Shown here piece by piece: positions 53,782 to 64,000 of a stretch of 64,000 nt of DNA (position 1 is the first letter of the stretch; each line of letters opens with the position of its first letter). Both the position numbers and the translations under genes were made by a program. Under the pieces are notes generated by a model that did no database searches, was not told the DNA's origin, and worked only from the letters and a program-made list of their open reading frames with translations. This DNA comes from Periplaneta americana. Lineage: Eukaryota > Arthropoda > Insecta > Blattodea > Blattidae. Where the stretch lies: positions 27,798,391 through 27,862,390 of the forward strand of contig NC_091127.1 of the NCBI RefSeq assembly GCF_040183065.1, given 5' to 3'.

Positions 53782-54353
53782 AGAATAAATATGGGAAATG
53801 CCTGTTATTATTCGCTTGAAAAACTTTTATCATCCAGTCTGCTGTCGAAAAATCTGAAAGTTAGAATTTATAAAACAGTTACATTACCGGTTGTTCTGTA
53901 TGGTTGTGAAACTTGGACTCTCACTTTGAGAAAGGAACAGAGATTAAGGGTATTTGAGAATAAGGTGCTGAGGAAAATATTTGGGGCTAAGAGGGATGAA
54001 GTTACAGGAGAATGGAGAAAGTTAGACAACACAGAACTGCACGCATTGTATTCTTCACCTGACATAATTAGGAACATTAAATCCAGACGTTTGAGATGGG
54101 CAGGGCATATAGCACGTATGGGCGAATCCAGAAATGCATATAGAGTGTTAGTTGGGAGGCCGGAGGGAAAAAGATCTTTAGGGAGGCCGAGACGTAGATG
54201 GGAATATATTATTAAAATGGATTTGAGGGAGGTGGGATATGATGATAGAGAATGGATTAATTTTGCTCAGGACAGGGACCAATGGCGGGCTTATGTGAGG
54301 GCGGCAATGAACCTCCGGGTTCCTTAAAAGCCATTTGTAAGTAAGTAAGTAAG
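53782..54353 (+). pseudogene. RTE-like LINE, copy g, with 13-bp target duplication
   Basis: TATGCACTTTTCC at 53769-53781 and 54354-54366. The open frame 53770-54327 (185 codons, its first few codons from flank) holds YGCETW, 'VLRKIFGAKRDEVTGEW', 'HIARMGESRNAYRVLVGRPE' and 'GRPRRRWEYIIKMDLREV', ending 'AAMNLRVP' and (GTAA)n. It is very close to copy d. 5'-truncated after the RT, so inactive. Confidence 0.93.
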
Positions 54354-54534
54354 TATGCACTTTTCCTCAATTGGCTGTGTTAAATTCAGGTCAGTATAAT
54401 TATGTAACAATAACGCGTAAAAAATGAAGTGCCTACTACTAGCAGTTTCTGAGAAAAGCTACATGAAAAATAATGATTTTAACATAGCCGAGATAGGACG
54501 TACCGGATCCCCTTAATAAAAGTTATTTTTTTTA

Positions 54535-55255
54535 ATTTATTTTATATCGCTTTAACTTAGGAAGTCATATCGCGACAATACATAAACAATTGTTACAGTT
54601 TACAAAGAGTTTACTGAATTACAATAATCATTTTAGACACACTTGTAAATGTTGATAGCTTTCAGAAATGTAATTAGGTTTGAACTGAATGATGGGGTGT
54701 TTAGAACTGTTGATAAGTCTGTTTGTATATGGAACTGATCTCGATGAAGGTGATATAGTGGACATTCAGAAATTAAATGGCGTACAGAAATCCTACTGTA
54801 GTAATTGGTGCATGCTGGAAGAAGAGTTCTGTCTAGAAGATAATAATGTGTAATTTTGGTGTGGCCAACTCTCAATCTGGGGATTATAACTTGATCTTGG
54901 CGTTTAAAATTCTGTAGTGGATATTTCATTCTGGAATGTTGTATTACTTCGTGAAGTTTGCTAGATGACTCTGTCCATGATGTTTGCCAATGGTTGTGCA
55001 GTTTTCTGGATATGTATTTAATGGCGTCTGTATGAGAAATAGACGTTAAAAAATGCAATGGAAGTAATGTAACTGCAATTTAATTACCAGGAATGCCCTG
55101 ATGAGAAGGGATCCATATTAGAGTTATTTTTAGTCCTTGTTTCATCAGGTCAGTGAGGAGCTGGTGTATTTCTTGAATTAGTGCGTTGATAGAGAATATA
55201 ATTATCTTGAAGAGCTTGTAAACTTGATTGAGAATTTTATTTTATTTCCTAGAAT
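54535..55255 (-). pseudogene. Jockey/R1-type LINE, RNase H and C-terminal knuckle region
   Basis: The minus strand at about 55200-55080 reads 'IQEIHQLLTDLMKQGLKITL' then 'IWIPSHQGIPGN', the end of an RNase H domain. Frame 54633-55058 then gives 'IIPRLRVGHTKITHYYLLDR' (58-77) and 'RISVRHLISECPLYH' (89-103). That is the usual zinc-knuckle ending, here with its second Cys replaced by Tyr (C83-x2-Y86...H94-x4-C99). A stop at 'GN*IA' separates the two pieces. The polymerase part is absent. Confidence 0.85.
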
Positions 55256-57220
55256 TTATCTATAAAATAAATAAATTTACAAATAAAACAAACAAAGCAA
55301 GCGAGCAAGCAAATAAATAAATTAATTAATAATTGAATCAGTGAGTAGAAAAAGGGAATAACTACTTTGAACCCAACTTTTCAGGAAACAAAAGAAACTT
55401 TCTACAGCTTTTCTGTTAAGTTTGATTTAAATCAATATTCTTTCCACTTTCGATAATGCCATCACGAAAATCAAGAAATTTGTTACAGGAAAGCTTCAAA
55501 TAATTACAACAATGCATTGAAACTGTCACAGGTTAACCAAAAAGTAAAGCAGGAAAAGTTAATTAAGAGAATTGCATAAAAATATCTTTTCCAAAGCCAC
55601 CTTAGTACTGTATCATGTTACAAAATATCTGTAGATGCAGTAACTAATGTTTGTGTCATAACTTGAAAACTATTAGATATATCTCAAAACGGATTGCACC
55701 ATTGTTTTTCTCAGAAAATTTCACATGATTTTGAATACCTACATGACCTCCTTTCCCTCATGGTATGTGTAGAAAACAGACGTGTTGTTAGAAAGATTAT
55801 GAATACAGAATATGTACATTCAAAGCTTGCGAAGATAAAACATCATTCTCCTGTACAGGAATAAAGGGAAGTAACAAGTTCTGCATGTAGTCGCTTTGTT
55901 TACATGTATCAGTTACTTCATGTAGCTTATTATTAGTTTATTATAAAACTTTTTTCAATATTAGCTGTAATAGAACAGCTGAGTCAGCCCTGGCACAATC
56001 TTGAGTGGAAAAAGGGAACTACTACAGAAGTTATTTCCTTCTTCCACTCAACACAGAACAGACATGAGATTTTACTCGGGTAAGAATGCTAGTAATATTC
56101 CCTTTTTCAGTTCATCCAATGGGTCTATCATTGAGGAACAAAATGGCTATCTCAGTTCAATTTAGCAAAAAAAAAAAAAAAAATGTAGTTATTCCCTTTT
56201 TCCACTCACCGGTTCAATTATTATGTTAAACTCTCCAGCGATATCCTTAATATTTATGCCGTTTTCAAGGCGTTGAATAATATTTACTTTGTGAGAAATA
56301 CTCAAACGTGAACGTGTTTGTGCCATTATGCCTTACCGGTATGCGGGGGCTTGGATTCTCGTCACAGCAGACCATGCTGTACTCTTTTTCTGCTTTCTTT
56401 AGACTCAGACGCATTCTACTACATCGACGGAGCAGTGTACAATAATAAAGAATTCCTACACTTACAAGTTGCTATAACGTACGCATAATGGCAGGATCTT
56501 ACACATTATTAAACAATATGCACAGGTCATTGGATAATATAATTGATCTACCCCATGTGACAGAAGTAAGAGTGTTGTAACTTTGGCATCAATGGAGAGC
56601 TGGTGAATGGGAATCAAAGGTGTTCGCCCCGTTTGTTTCCACACTACATTAACCCTTGGCACCCTTCCGGCTGGAGTCGCCCGCCCACGGACAAACGGAG
56701 TGCAGAAGGTTACACGGCGATGCACTCGGAGATGCTGTATCTCAACTACGACTTCATTGTGTTAATTAGTGGCATCTGACTCGCTATTTTTTCACCCTTG
56801 ACCCTGTTCTAAGTAGCACGAAGCACGTGTGCAGGGTTCATAAAATTCTGCGACTGCATCGATTTCAATAGCTACCGAACGGCAGCGCAATCTTTTCCAA
56901 TGTAATTTATCAATTCTCCCATGTAGGCCATATTTTTATAACTTAAATTGAAGTAAATAACGACCTAAATGCCATTTTCACACTTTCGAGGAAATTCACT
57001 CATAATGTACGTTGAAGCTATTTGCATATTACATCCCGTCATATATGAACGCCTAATAAACCGATAAAGGAAAGAGTCTGGACTTCGAGTCTTATTTATT
57101 TTACAAGGATAAGTGCATAAATGTTATTCCAGTAAAATAAAAGAATTTTTACAAAAATGGCACTTATAATTTTTTCGCTGTAAGAAAAATCCTAATATAA
57201 ACACTAGCACGTGATTCAAG
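55256..57220. other. unassigned AT-rich sequence
   Basis: Small tandem 'aagcaagcgagcaagcaaat' near 55297. 'gaaaaagggaataactact' (55348) recurs as 'agttattccctttttccactca' (56185-56206), a possible pair of inverted ends about 0.85 kb apart with 'gtgagtagaaaaagggaata' outermost. The 87-codon minus frame 56462-56725 is not recognised. Confidence 0.45.
55341..56207. mobile_element. possible TIR element
   Basis: 'tgagtagaaaaagggaataa' at 55341 and 'ttccctttttccactca' ending at 56207 are inverted. 'tggaaaaagggaactactac' and 'tattccctttttcagttc' recur inside (56007, 56097). No frame. Class unknown. Confidence 0.55.
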
Positions 57221-57223
57221 TGA

Positions 57224-57838
57224 AGGCCCATTCACAATGAAAATTAAACATAAACATAACGTAAGCATAAAACCTTGTGTCCATGTTATTTAATGAAAGC
57301 ATTCACAATGAATTACATAAGCATAAACTTAATCTTAATCATAAGACATTAACATGAAAGTTTGCAAATTCCAAACTTTCATGCTTATGTTTATGCGATT
57401 TGGAGACAGTACACAAGCGGAAAGCGTGTTTTCACTTTTTGTTTAACATCTCATGGGCTTTGCCTACAGGCAATATTTTGATCTATTGGCCGTGATGATA
57501 GCTAGGCGCGCAACATGGAATCATATGACGAAAAGTTGATTATTTTACATCTCCGTTTCTTTGATTTCAAGTATTGAGAGCCATATACTGATGCCATTGT
57601 AGTTATTAGAAACATATATTGAATAGCTACATCGTCAGTCATTGTGCAATTCTCCATTTTTATGTAATAGATTCTGTAGTTTTGTTGATTCGGTATGTTT
57701 GTTTCCACACACGTGTTATGTTTACGTTATGTTTAATTTTCATTGTGAATGGGCCTTGGCTACTTAAGTTTGTGGCATATGTTTATGTGCTTATGTTAAT
57801 GTTTACGTTATGTTTAATTTTCATTGTGAATAAGCCTT
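57224..57838. mobile_element. MITE with duplicated right end
   Basis: Left 'aaggcccattcacaatgaaa' is inverted at 57740-57759 ('tttcattgtgaatgggcctt') and again at 57820-57838 ('tttcattgtgaataagcctt'), so the right terminus is present twice, about 80 bp apart. Internally 'taagcataaacttaatctt' and similar AT repeats. Confidence 0.75.
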
Positions 57839-57839
57839 G

Positions 57840-58685
57840 AGGCTTCATTGACCGCTGTTAGGCGCCATAGATTCTCAGTACGTGTTCCCGCCTACTGTTG
57901 TACATTCTGTTTCATGTTAAACATTTTCCCTTACTCATCAAGTAGGCCTAACCTCATTACTATGCATTCGTTTGCTTAGGAAACATTTATTTTATAATTA
58001 CTGTAATTAAATTATTTTAAAATCTTATGTCTTCACAAAGGACAGTAGAGGATGTAAAAGCCATACTTCAGTACCGCGTGCTTACGTGAACAACTACGAG
58101 TTCAAGTGACGCCAGCTTGTTACAAGAACAGACTACCTCGGTATTACTGTTGGTATTCATCCGCGTTCATAGTAGGTCTACATAACAAAATATAAAAGTA
58201 GTTTTTCTTTTACATAGCATTTTACATATCAGTGAAGTTAAATGTTTCATCGTATTTAACAATTAGAATTCAATTTTTTTATTTTCAAATAATACAAGAT
58301 TGTGGTTTCCAAATACGAACTATATTTTCCTGCGTCATGTGAGTGTTTCGACTGGGAGCCAATCACGGGTATAACAGCAACGTACTTGTGTTTACATTAG
58401 GATTTTTCTTACAACGAAAACAGTATAGATCCTTACGTATAGTCCGGGTCAGCTTACTTCAAACCCTAAGGGTGAAACCTAACCATTTTCCCCCCACTAC
58501 TACATATGCTAATGGATTATGGTGATTTTCTAGTTTGCAGGTTGAATTTTCTTTTGCCAACTTCGTTTCGAATTTCGATACTGACAAATACTACAAATGG
58601 TAGTGATTTTGTAACTGGTATACTCGTATTGGCAGCTATGTGTTCCCTAACATAACAATGAAAATAATACATAGCACAATATGAA
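57840..58685. other. unassigned sequence
   Basis: Nothing recognised. Confidence 0.4.
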
Positions 58686-58687
58686 TA

Positions 58688-59592
58688 GGGTAGAACAGGG
58701 TAACTGTAAACACTTTTCACTGATTTCAAATATATTTCAACATTACACAACCCTCAGTAATGATAAACATGACAAACAAACATTGTGTTATTTTTAGATC
58801 TTTCTTTTCCCTGAAAATGGATTTAAAATAATAAGGTTGACTTTTTTTCATCTTTTAATTGCTAGTTTACATTTACCCCTTTGAGAGAGGGTAATTGTAA
58901 ACACCAATTTTCGCACGGGCTATCAGACACTTAACATTTTTTGTTCTGTTTCAAAAGAAAGAGCTGTACTCCTTCCAACTTCAATTTTGGTCACTGGTAC
59001 ATTTCGTCCCTTTAACCTATGATATATGACGATATAGGAACTCAGTACCTCTTCTGAGCTTCACGATAACTGTAGTTACTACTATTTTTCACATCTGTCA
59101 CAACCCTCTCTAAATCCTCCACAGTGTAGTTGAGTGGGGGGTCTCTTTGATTACTGAAAAGTACGAAATGTAACCATAGTAAAACATGTTTACAATTACC
59201 CCCAAGCAATTAAAACTATGGGGCAAATGTAAACACGTCATAATTTAATGAACTGAAGTTATGAGAGATCTCAAAACCGTTGTAATAAATTTTAACTACT
59301 ATACATTACTCATAAAAACAACATATTCTTTAAAAAATAGCACTGTACGTTTACTTACAATGCCAAAAATGAAGGTTAAGCAAAATTCTTTCTCGATTTT
59401 TTTTGTAGGCTCTTACAAAACATTCGTTCACAACTAAACAGTTACTCCTATTTGGCGCCAAACTGGTTTGTAGGTTAGCCAACATGTTAATTTAAATATT
59501 CCCCCGAATTAAATTTTTTATATTGACAGTTTTGCATTTCTGACAGCATTTGTTTACAATTACCCCCTGTTTACAATTACCCTCATCTACCC
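58688..59592. mobile_element. TA-flanked TIR element with repeated terminal motif
   Basis: TA at 58686-58687 and 59593-59594. Left GGGTAGAACAGGGTAACTGT and right end inward GGGTAGATGAGGGTAATTGT. The motif 'gggtaattgtaaacac' or its complement recurs at about 58889, 59190, 59222 and 59552, so the element is built of repeated ends. 905 bp, no transposase. Similar plan to 6691-7783. Confidence 0.85.
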
Positions 59593-59594
59593 TA

Positions 59595-60304
59595 ATAAAG
59601 TCATGTTCTAAAAATTTAAAAAATATCTTTAAAATTTTACACTCACAAACACTTCCGGCGAGTATCTTCATTGATCCACCTCCCAACATGGCCTCACACC
59701 TCATGTGGAAGAGCTCTGATATTCAACTCTGATATGAGCGCACAGCTGCGAATATTTACACAAGCCAAAGAGATGGAGATAAAAGACCGGAGGGACAGAG
59801 TCCACAACACCTGAGCGCCTACAACGCAGGCAACACACAACACGTGACGGTCGTTCAGTGACTCGGAAGTCTATACTTTTTTTTTTTAATCTCAACGGCC
59901 GACGGAGAAAAATCTTGAAGGTTCAGAAGATGAAGGGGGAAGGTCGAAAGGAATCTCGGCACGCATTCCAGAGACGCGTTGCCCTACCTGTAAAGGGCAA
60001 AGTCTTGCCGACCTTGAAGACGGCCCTTCCCTGCCCACAGCGTGGTCACACGCTGCAAGACTTTCAGTCGTCGCTTCTCATGGGTCCAATTATCCAATTA
60101 AGAAGAAAAACCAAGTGATGAATGGGATCTGCAGGCACTTTCCCAAACGGTCTTGTGTTCCAATCTATATCGCAGTGCGATCGACTACTAAATTAGCCAG
60201 GTTCAAGGTTCAAATGATGCAACTATTAAAATAATCATATTTAGCGTCCTTTCTTAATTACGGATGGTATTACTTGAGCCATGTTAAACAGATGATCAGT
60301 GAGA
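59595..60304. other. unassigned sequence
   Basis: More GC than its surroundings at 59640-60120, with overlapping 60-86 codon frames on both strands and no known family. Confidence 0.4.
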
Positions 60305-61340
60305 ATAAAATGTTTTATTTTCGCTGGCAGAGTTTAGGCCATAAGGCCTTTTATTCCACTCAGCCAGCCTTAATCAATACAATAATGACATACATATTTA
60401 ATTTATGAATATTTACAATACACTTAAAAGATTCTCCAGCAATATTCTTCAGGTAAGTTTTAACGGCTAGTACATTTTATTTAAATTGAGATAAAACCTA
60501 TTAGAAAAAGTAATAATTTATGAGCTAATGTAATTCACTTCAGTCTACATGCAATATATAAAGAATATAATGAAGTTGAGATAGCTAGTTAGTTAAAATG
60601 ATGAGAATTATTATAATAGAAGTTTACTAGAACTATGTTATACTTATTTATTTACAAATGGCTTTTAAGGAACCCGGAGGTTCATTGCCGCCCTCACATA
60701 AGCCCGCCATCGGTCCCTATCCTGTGTAAGATTAATCCAGTCTCTATCATATCCCACCTCCCTCAAATCCAATTTAATATTATTCTCCCATCTACGTCTC
60801 GACCTCCCCAAAGGTCTTTTTCCCTCCGGTCTCCCAACTAACACTCTATACGCATTTCTGGATTCGCCCATACGTGCTACATGCCCTGCCCATCTAGAAC
60901 TATGTTATAGGGAGCAAAATATAGATCTAAAATATATTGATATAATGAAAATATTAATGTAATGAGATTTTGCCATTAGAGTTTTTGTATTCTATTTAGA
61001 GAAATTAATGATAATAATAAGAATGGACAGATGTTAGTTCCATTATAAGTAACAAAATTAATCAGAAATTAATCTGTTAAGCAACAATTTATGCAATGTT
61101 AACCTAAATGAAGTTACTGTCCAACAACTCTTGACATCACTCCCAATTTCTAGCAACTGAAACTGTATAGGATGAAGAATATAAAGATGTCTTGTGGTGA
61201 GGTATAATGAGAAAATTGTTATGATGAGACCCGGTACTTAGGTGATGATATGGGGATAAATTTTGAAAACGAGCAGCCAAATAGATTGGGGTAGTGAGAA
61301 CGACTGTCTGCAGATGTCTAATGTTACGACTTCTTTCCAA
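60305..61340 (-). pseudogene. LINE (CR1/Jockey-like) C-terminus and 3' UTR, with nested RTE copy h
   Basis: Minus frame 61137-61340 reads 'NNFLIIPHHKTSLYSSSYTV' and 'SVARNWE', and a neighbouring frame continues 'SDVKSC' and 'LHKLLLNRLISD', then stop. It resembles the 'P..RT.LF..SFTV...R.WN.LP' ending of such LINEs. The 3' UTR runs down to 60311 ('tctgccagcgaaaataaaac' on the minus strand) and matches 34988-35213. RTE copy h interrupts the UTR. Confidence 0.75.
60643..60893 (-). mobile_element. RTE-like LINE, copy h, short, 16-bp target duplication
   Basis: CTAGAACTATGTTATA at 60627-60642 and 60894-60909. Encodes only the last 70 residues ('MGESRNAYRVLVGRPE' to 'AAMNLRVP', minus frame 60665-60871), starting within the 'RWAGHVARM' block. 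Tail 'taaataaataag'-like. Confidence 0.95.
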
Positions 61341-61639
61341 GAAAAACGTACACCTATATCATCGTTAAATCACAAGGCTCGTATCCACGAAAACAATACG
61401 TCTTATCTGGTAACTTTATTTCCATTGAAACCATAAAGATTGGTGTTACCTACATGAAATGGTTCATATCGAAGGAAGCCATACCGCTTAATGCCATTGA
61501 CAAAGTTTCCTCTTTAAGCATGTCACAAAATTCATTGTTACCTTGTACCTGTCATATGCAACAAATTCATATTTCTTATAGCTATTTGATAAACACCTAC
61601 TTGTAGGATTTAGTGAAGAACTGTTTTCAGAATAAAGGA
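61341..61639. other. unassigned sequence
   Basis: Nothing recognised. Confidence 0.4.
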
Positions 61640-61710
61640 CGGATTATAGAAGGAGGAAGACGAATAAAGTGCATAAAACTTTCTGATGATAAGGCGTTGT
61701 TAGCAGAAGA
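61640..61710 (+). pseudogene. fragment of second RTE-like LINE family (RT motif C)
   Basis: The plus strand reads 'EGGRRIKCIKLSDDKALLAE', matching the decayed motif C region at 37060-37120. The normal form would have (F/Y)ADD at the place of LSDD. About 24 codons only. Confidence 0.65.
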
Positions 61711-61873
61711 GATGGTACATGTGTATTTTAAATTGTCATTATTAAATTGTAACTGAAAGCATTGTAACATGAAAATATGAATATAATTAGTTATACAATG
61801 TAGACAGACATATTTATAACCTAAAATTTTTTCCAACAAGTAAAATACATGAAAATCGTGAGTCATTATTACA

Positions 61874-61876
<3 letters not shown>

Positions 61877-61939
<63 letters not shown>
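61877..61939. repeat. (ATT)n microsatellite
   Basis: About 21 units. Minus frames over it (poly-Ile, poly-Asn) are spurious. Confidence 0.95.
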
Positions 61940-61942
<3 letters not shown>

Positions 61943-62322
61943 AACAGCAATTTGATGGTTTACTATTAGAGAAAACAAAAATTCCACTATGTAATTTTGA
62001 TATCGTAGAAGCAAGTTGTATCTGACGATGGCGTAAAAGACGAAAACGTTGATACATTATTTATATTTAACATGTATTAACAAATGTTAATAATAAATTA
62101 ATAAGTCATAAGACTGAACATTTCACATTATTTATTGTAGGCTATTTAATAACTGACTTACCTGAAAATCAAAACGTGAATTGCAAATTATTTATATTCT
62201 ACTGTGTAAGGATCGTTTCCATGGAAATACCATACATTACATCTTATGAACTCCTTTAACTATAACGCCATGGCTTATGTAAGAGTACAGCAACAAAATA
62301 CGTTACTTTTAATTCCAAGAGT
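61940..62322. other. unassigned sequence
   Basis: Nothing recognised. Confidence 0.4.
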
Positions 62323-62570
62323 CCACACCTGTGGAGTAACGGTTAGCGCGTCTGGACGCGAAACCAGGTGGCCCTGGTTCGAATCCCGGTCGGGACAAGT
62401 TACCTGGTTGAGGTTTTTTCCGGGGTTTTCCCTCAACCCGATATGGGCAAATGCTGGGTAACTTTCGGTGTTGGACCCCTGACTCATTTCACTGACATCA
62501 CCTTCATTTCATTCAGACGCTAAATAACCTGAGATGTTGAAATAGCGTCGTAAAATAACCTACTAAAAAG
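62323..62570 (+). mobile_element. SINE family A
   Basis: 'gtccacacctgtggagtaac', A box 'taacggttagcgcgtctgg', B box 'ggttcgaatcccgg', end 'aaaataacctactaaaaa'. Close to the 10533 and 51013 copies. No clear target duplication. Confidence 0.93.
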
Positions 62571-63550
62571 TCCAAAAAATCGATGTAAAGAAATGCCTAG
62601 TGGTGTGTCTTTATGGTGATTATTTTATCCTGATTTCTGTGATTAAACAGTTTGATTTCGGTGAATATTTCATTTAAAAAAATAAGAAATCTTGTGCAAA
62701 TTTCGCACCCTAAATAAACTTAAGAAATAAAATAATATATTCTTTTAATTATTATTGAACAATCCCTTTGAAACTAACAGAAAATTGTTTGCATCATTAA
62801 TTAAATTAATAATTCAATTTCATTCGACTGTGAGGGGGTGACGCACTGCCTTTTTATCACACAAAGTAGTCCCTGAAACTATGCGTACATCGTTGCTTGA
62901 TGCCACACGTATATAATGCTGGATCAAATATGTAGAAATGTTCATGTATATTTTATAACGAAAAAAGGTTTCACTTTTTATTTGGAAAGAAGACTCATTT
63001 CTCGTGCGAATTCTACATGAAACCTGTTTTTTATTGATAATATCGTGATTATGAATTAATTTCGTGGAATTCTATCAATTTCAGTTCACTTAATTTTGGA
63101 CTTTCATTAAGGAGTTTACATTTTCCATGCAAAAAATGAGGTTTTTGACACATTTCGCGTATATCATTATTACCAAAAAATGACACTCTTAGGAAAGCCT
63201 TATATTAATGCTATTCAAGGCAAGCAATCTAAAAAAAATAAACCACCAAAACTGAGCTCTAACACTTTGGACGTCACAGACTATAGCAAATGAACATCAG
63301 TGAAGAAAAAACTGCAGGAACTGGAGAGACTTAACTGCAGTAGCATCTCTTAACGTGTTTCATGCACCAGTTCCCGTAGACAACTAGTGCATGACGCACA
63401 TTCCACCGAGGTGTTGCTCGACGCGCTGAAATTGAATCGCTTTACAGCTAACAATCTGTATTGGAAAAATAATATGCACAAATGAGTTATAATCACTACA
63501 CAACCGACGTGTGGATGTAATAATTATGACGAGATGGCGCTGTCGTCTTC
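62571..63550. other. unassigned AT-rich sequence
   Basis: No frame above 60 codons and no recognised element. Confidence 0.4.
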
Positions 63551-63554
63551 GGTG

Positions 63555-63680
63555 GTAATTCGGTTATCATTCTGGCGTTGGGTTAGAGGTTCGCGGATTG
63601 AAGTCAGGCTGAGGGCAATGGAATTCTTATCATGGATGCCCCTGGGAGAGAAATAAAGTTAGGAAGCCCACGTATATTTT
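63555..63680 (+). mobile_element. SINE fragment (low certainty)
   Basis: 'ttagaggttcgcggattgaa' is B-box-like, and 'agagaaataaagttaggaag' resembles a SINE body like that at 17112-17300. No A box. Confidence 0.4.
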
Positions 63681-63921
63681 CCACACGTAAAAAATTCCTG
63701 TCCCTGGCAGCTCCAATTCTCGTCTGCGATTAATTTCGATGCTGAATATCTCTGCAGTTGAAAACGTAGTTAAATAACTACCACTACACCTAGTTCACAG
63801 AATACGGGTTCATATGTGGCAGTGTATGATAACGAACAGAAACGTAGAACGCCCAAAAAAAGGACAGATAAAAGATGACTGCGAAGGACGGCATGATTTA
63901 ACAGCTCCTGAAGAAAGAAGA

Positions 63922-63925
<4 letters not shown>

Positions 63926-63952
<27 letters not shown>

Positions 63953-64000
63953 TTCCTAACAAGTATTAGGCCAAGTGGCCTGTTACGGTCTCAAACTAGA
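63926..64000 (-). mobile_element. LINE 3' end with (GAT)n tail, cut by window edge
   Basis: (CAT)n at 63926-63951, followed by 'aggccaagtggcctgttacg'. On the minus strand this is the 3' end of a LINE with a trinucleotide tail. The coding part would lie beyond 64000. Confidence 0.5.

Larger units (their letters stand above)
52885..54512. mobile_element. TTAA-flanked element with nested insertions
   Basis: TTAA at 52881-52884 and 54513-54516. Inverted ends GGGGATGCGGTAGG and GGGGATCCGGTACG. TTAA targets and G/C-rich ends suggest a piggyBac-type non-autonomous element. (AT)n lies at 52974-53010. RTE copy g and another repeat sit at 53577-54353. No transposase frame. Confidence 0.75.

Overview
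The window looks like intergenic DNA from a large, AT-rich, repeat-dense insect genome. The best guess is a cockroach or a close relative (Blattodea; Periplaneta-like). This rests on three things I recognise rather than on a search: the abundant tRNA-derived SINEs whose heads carry polymerase III A and B boxes, an RTE-type LINE ending in a (GTAA)n tail, and many Tc1/mariner, hAT and TTAA-type elements. I found no convincing host gene exon. Every open frame that resembles a known protein belongs to a transposable element, and nearly all are broken.

Layout. 0-10 kb: a tRNA-bearing repeat, a 1.1 kb mariner-like element (1612-2738), a pogo/Tigger end, RTE copy a nested in another LINE's 3' UTR, a 1.1 kb TA-flanked element (6691-7783), and a Tc1-like transposase remnant whose last 55 codons are repeated about seven times (8015-9168). 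10-20 kb: two RTE copies on the minus strand, one split by a SINE, other SINEs, a second copy of the mariner-like element (17885-18861) and a 0.65 kb duplicated segment. 20-32 kb: hAT, Crypton-like (tyrosine recombinase) and R2-like remnants, foldback and MITE elements. 32.6-34.6 kb: a long imperfect palindrome holding an RTE LINE, a SINE and a MITE; the first two have perfect target-site duplications. 36-46 kb: two further LINE families, RTE copy e with a broken catalytic motif, a DNA element with a nested SINE, and a 350-bp tandem array that carries a SINE 3' half in each unit. 46-55 kb: Jockey-like LINE ends, a hAT MITE with an 8-bp duplication, an internally deleted mariner with an open frame, and a TTAA-flanked element with two insertions at one site. 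55-64 kb: mostly unassigned AT-rich DNA with MITEs, LINE 3' ends and one SINE.

The elements act as parasites and targets of one another rather than as a pathway. Non-autonomous SINEs probably borrow LINE reverse transcriptases, and the TIR elements probably depend on transposases encoded elsewhere. The value of the window is its layered insertion history, with at least a dozen clear target-site duplications, and several unusual rearrangements of transposase sequence.
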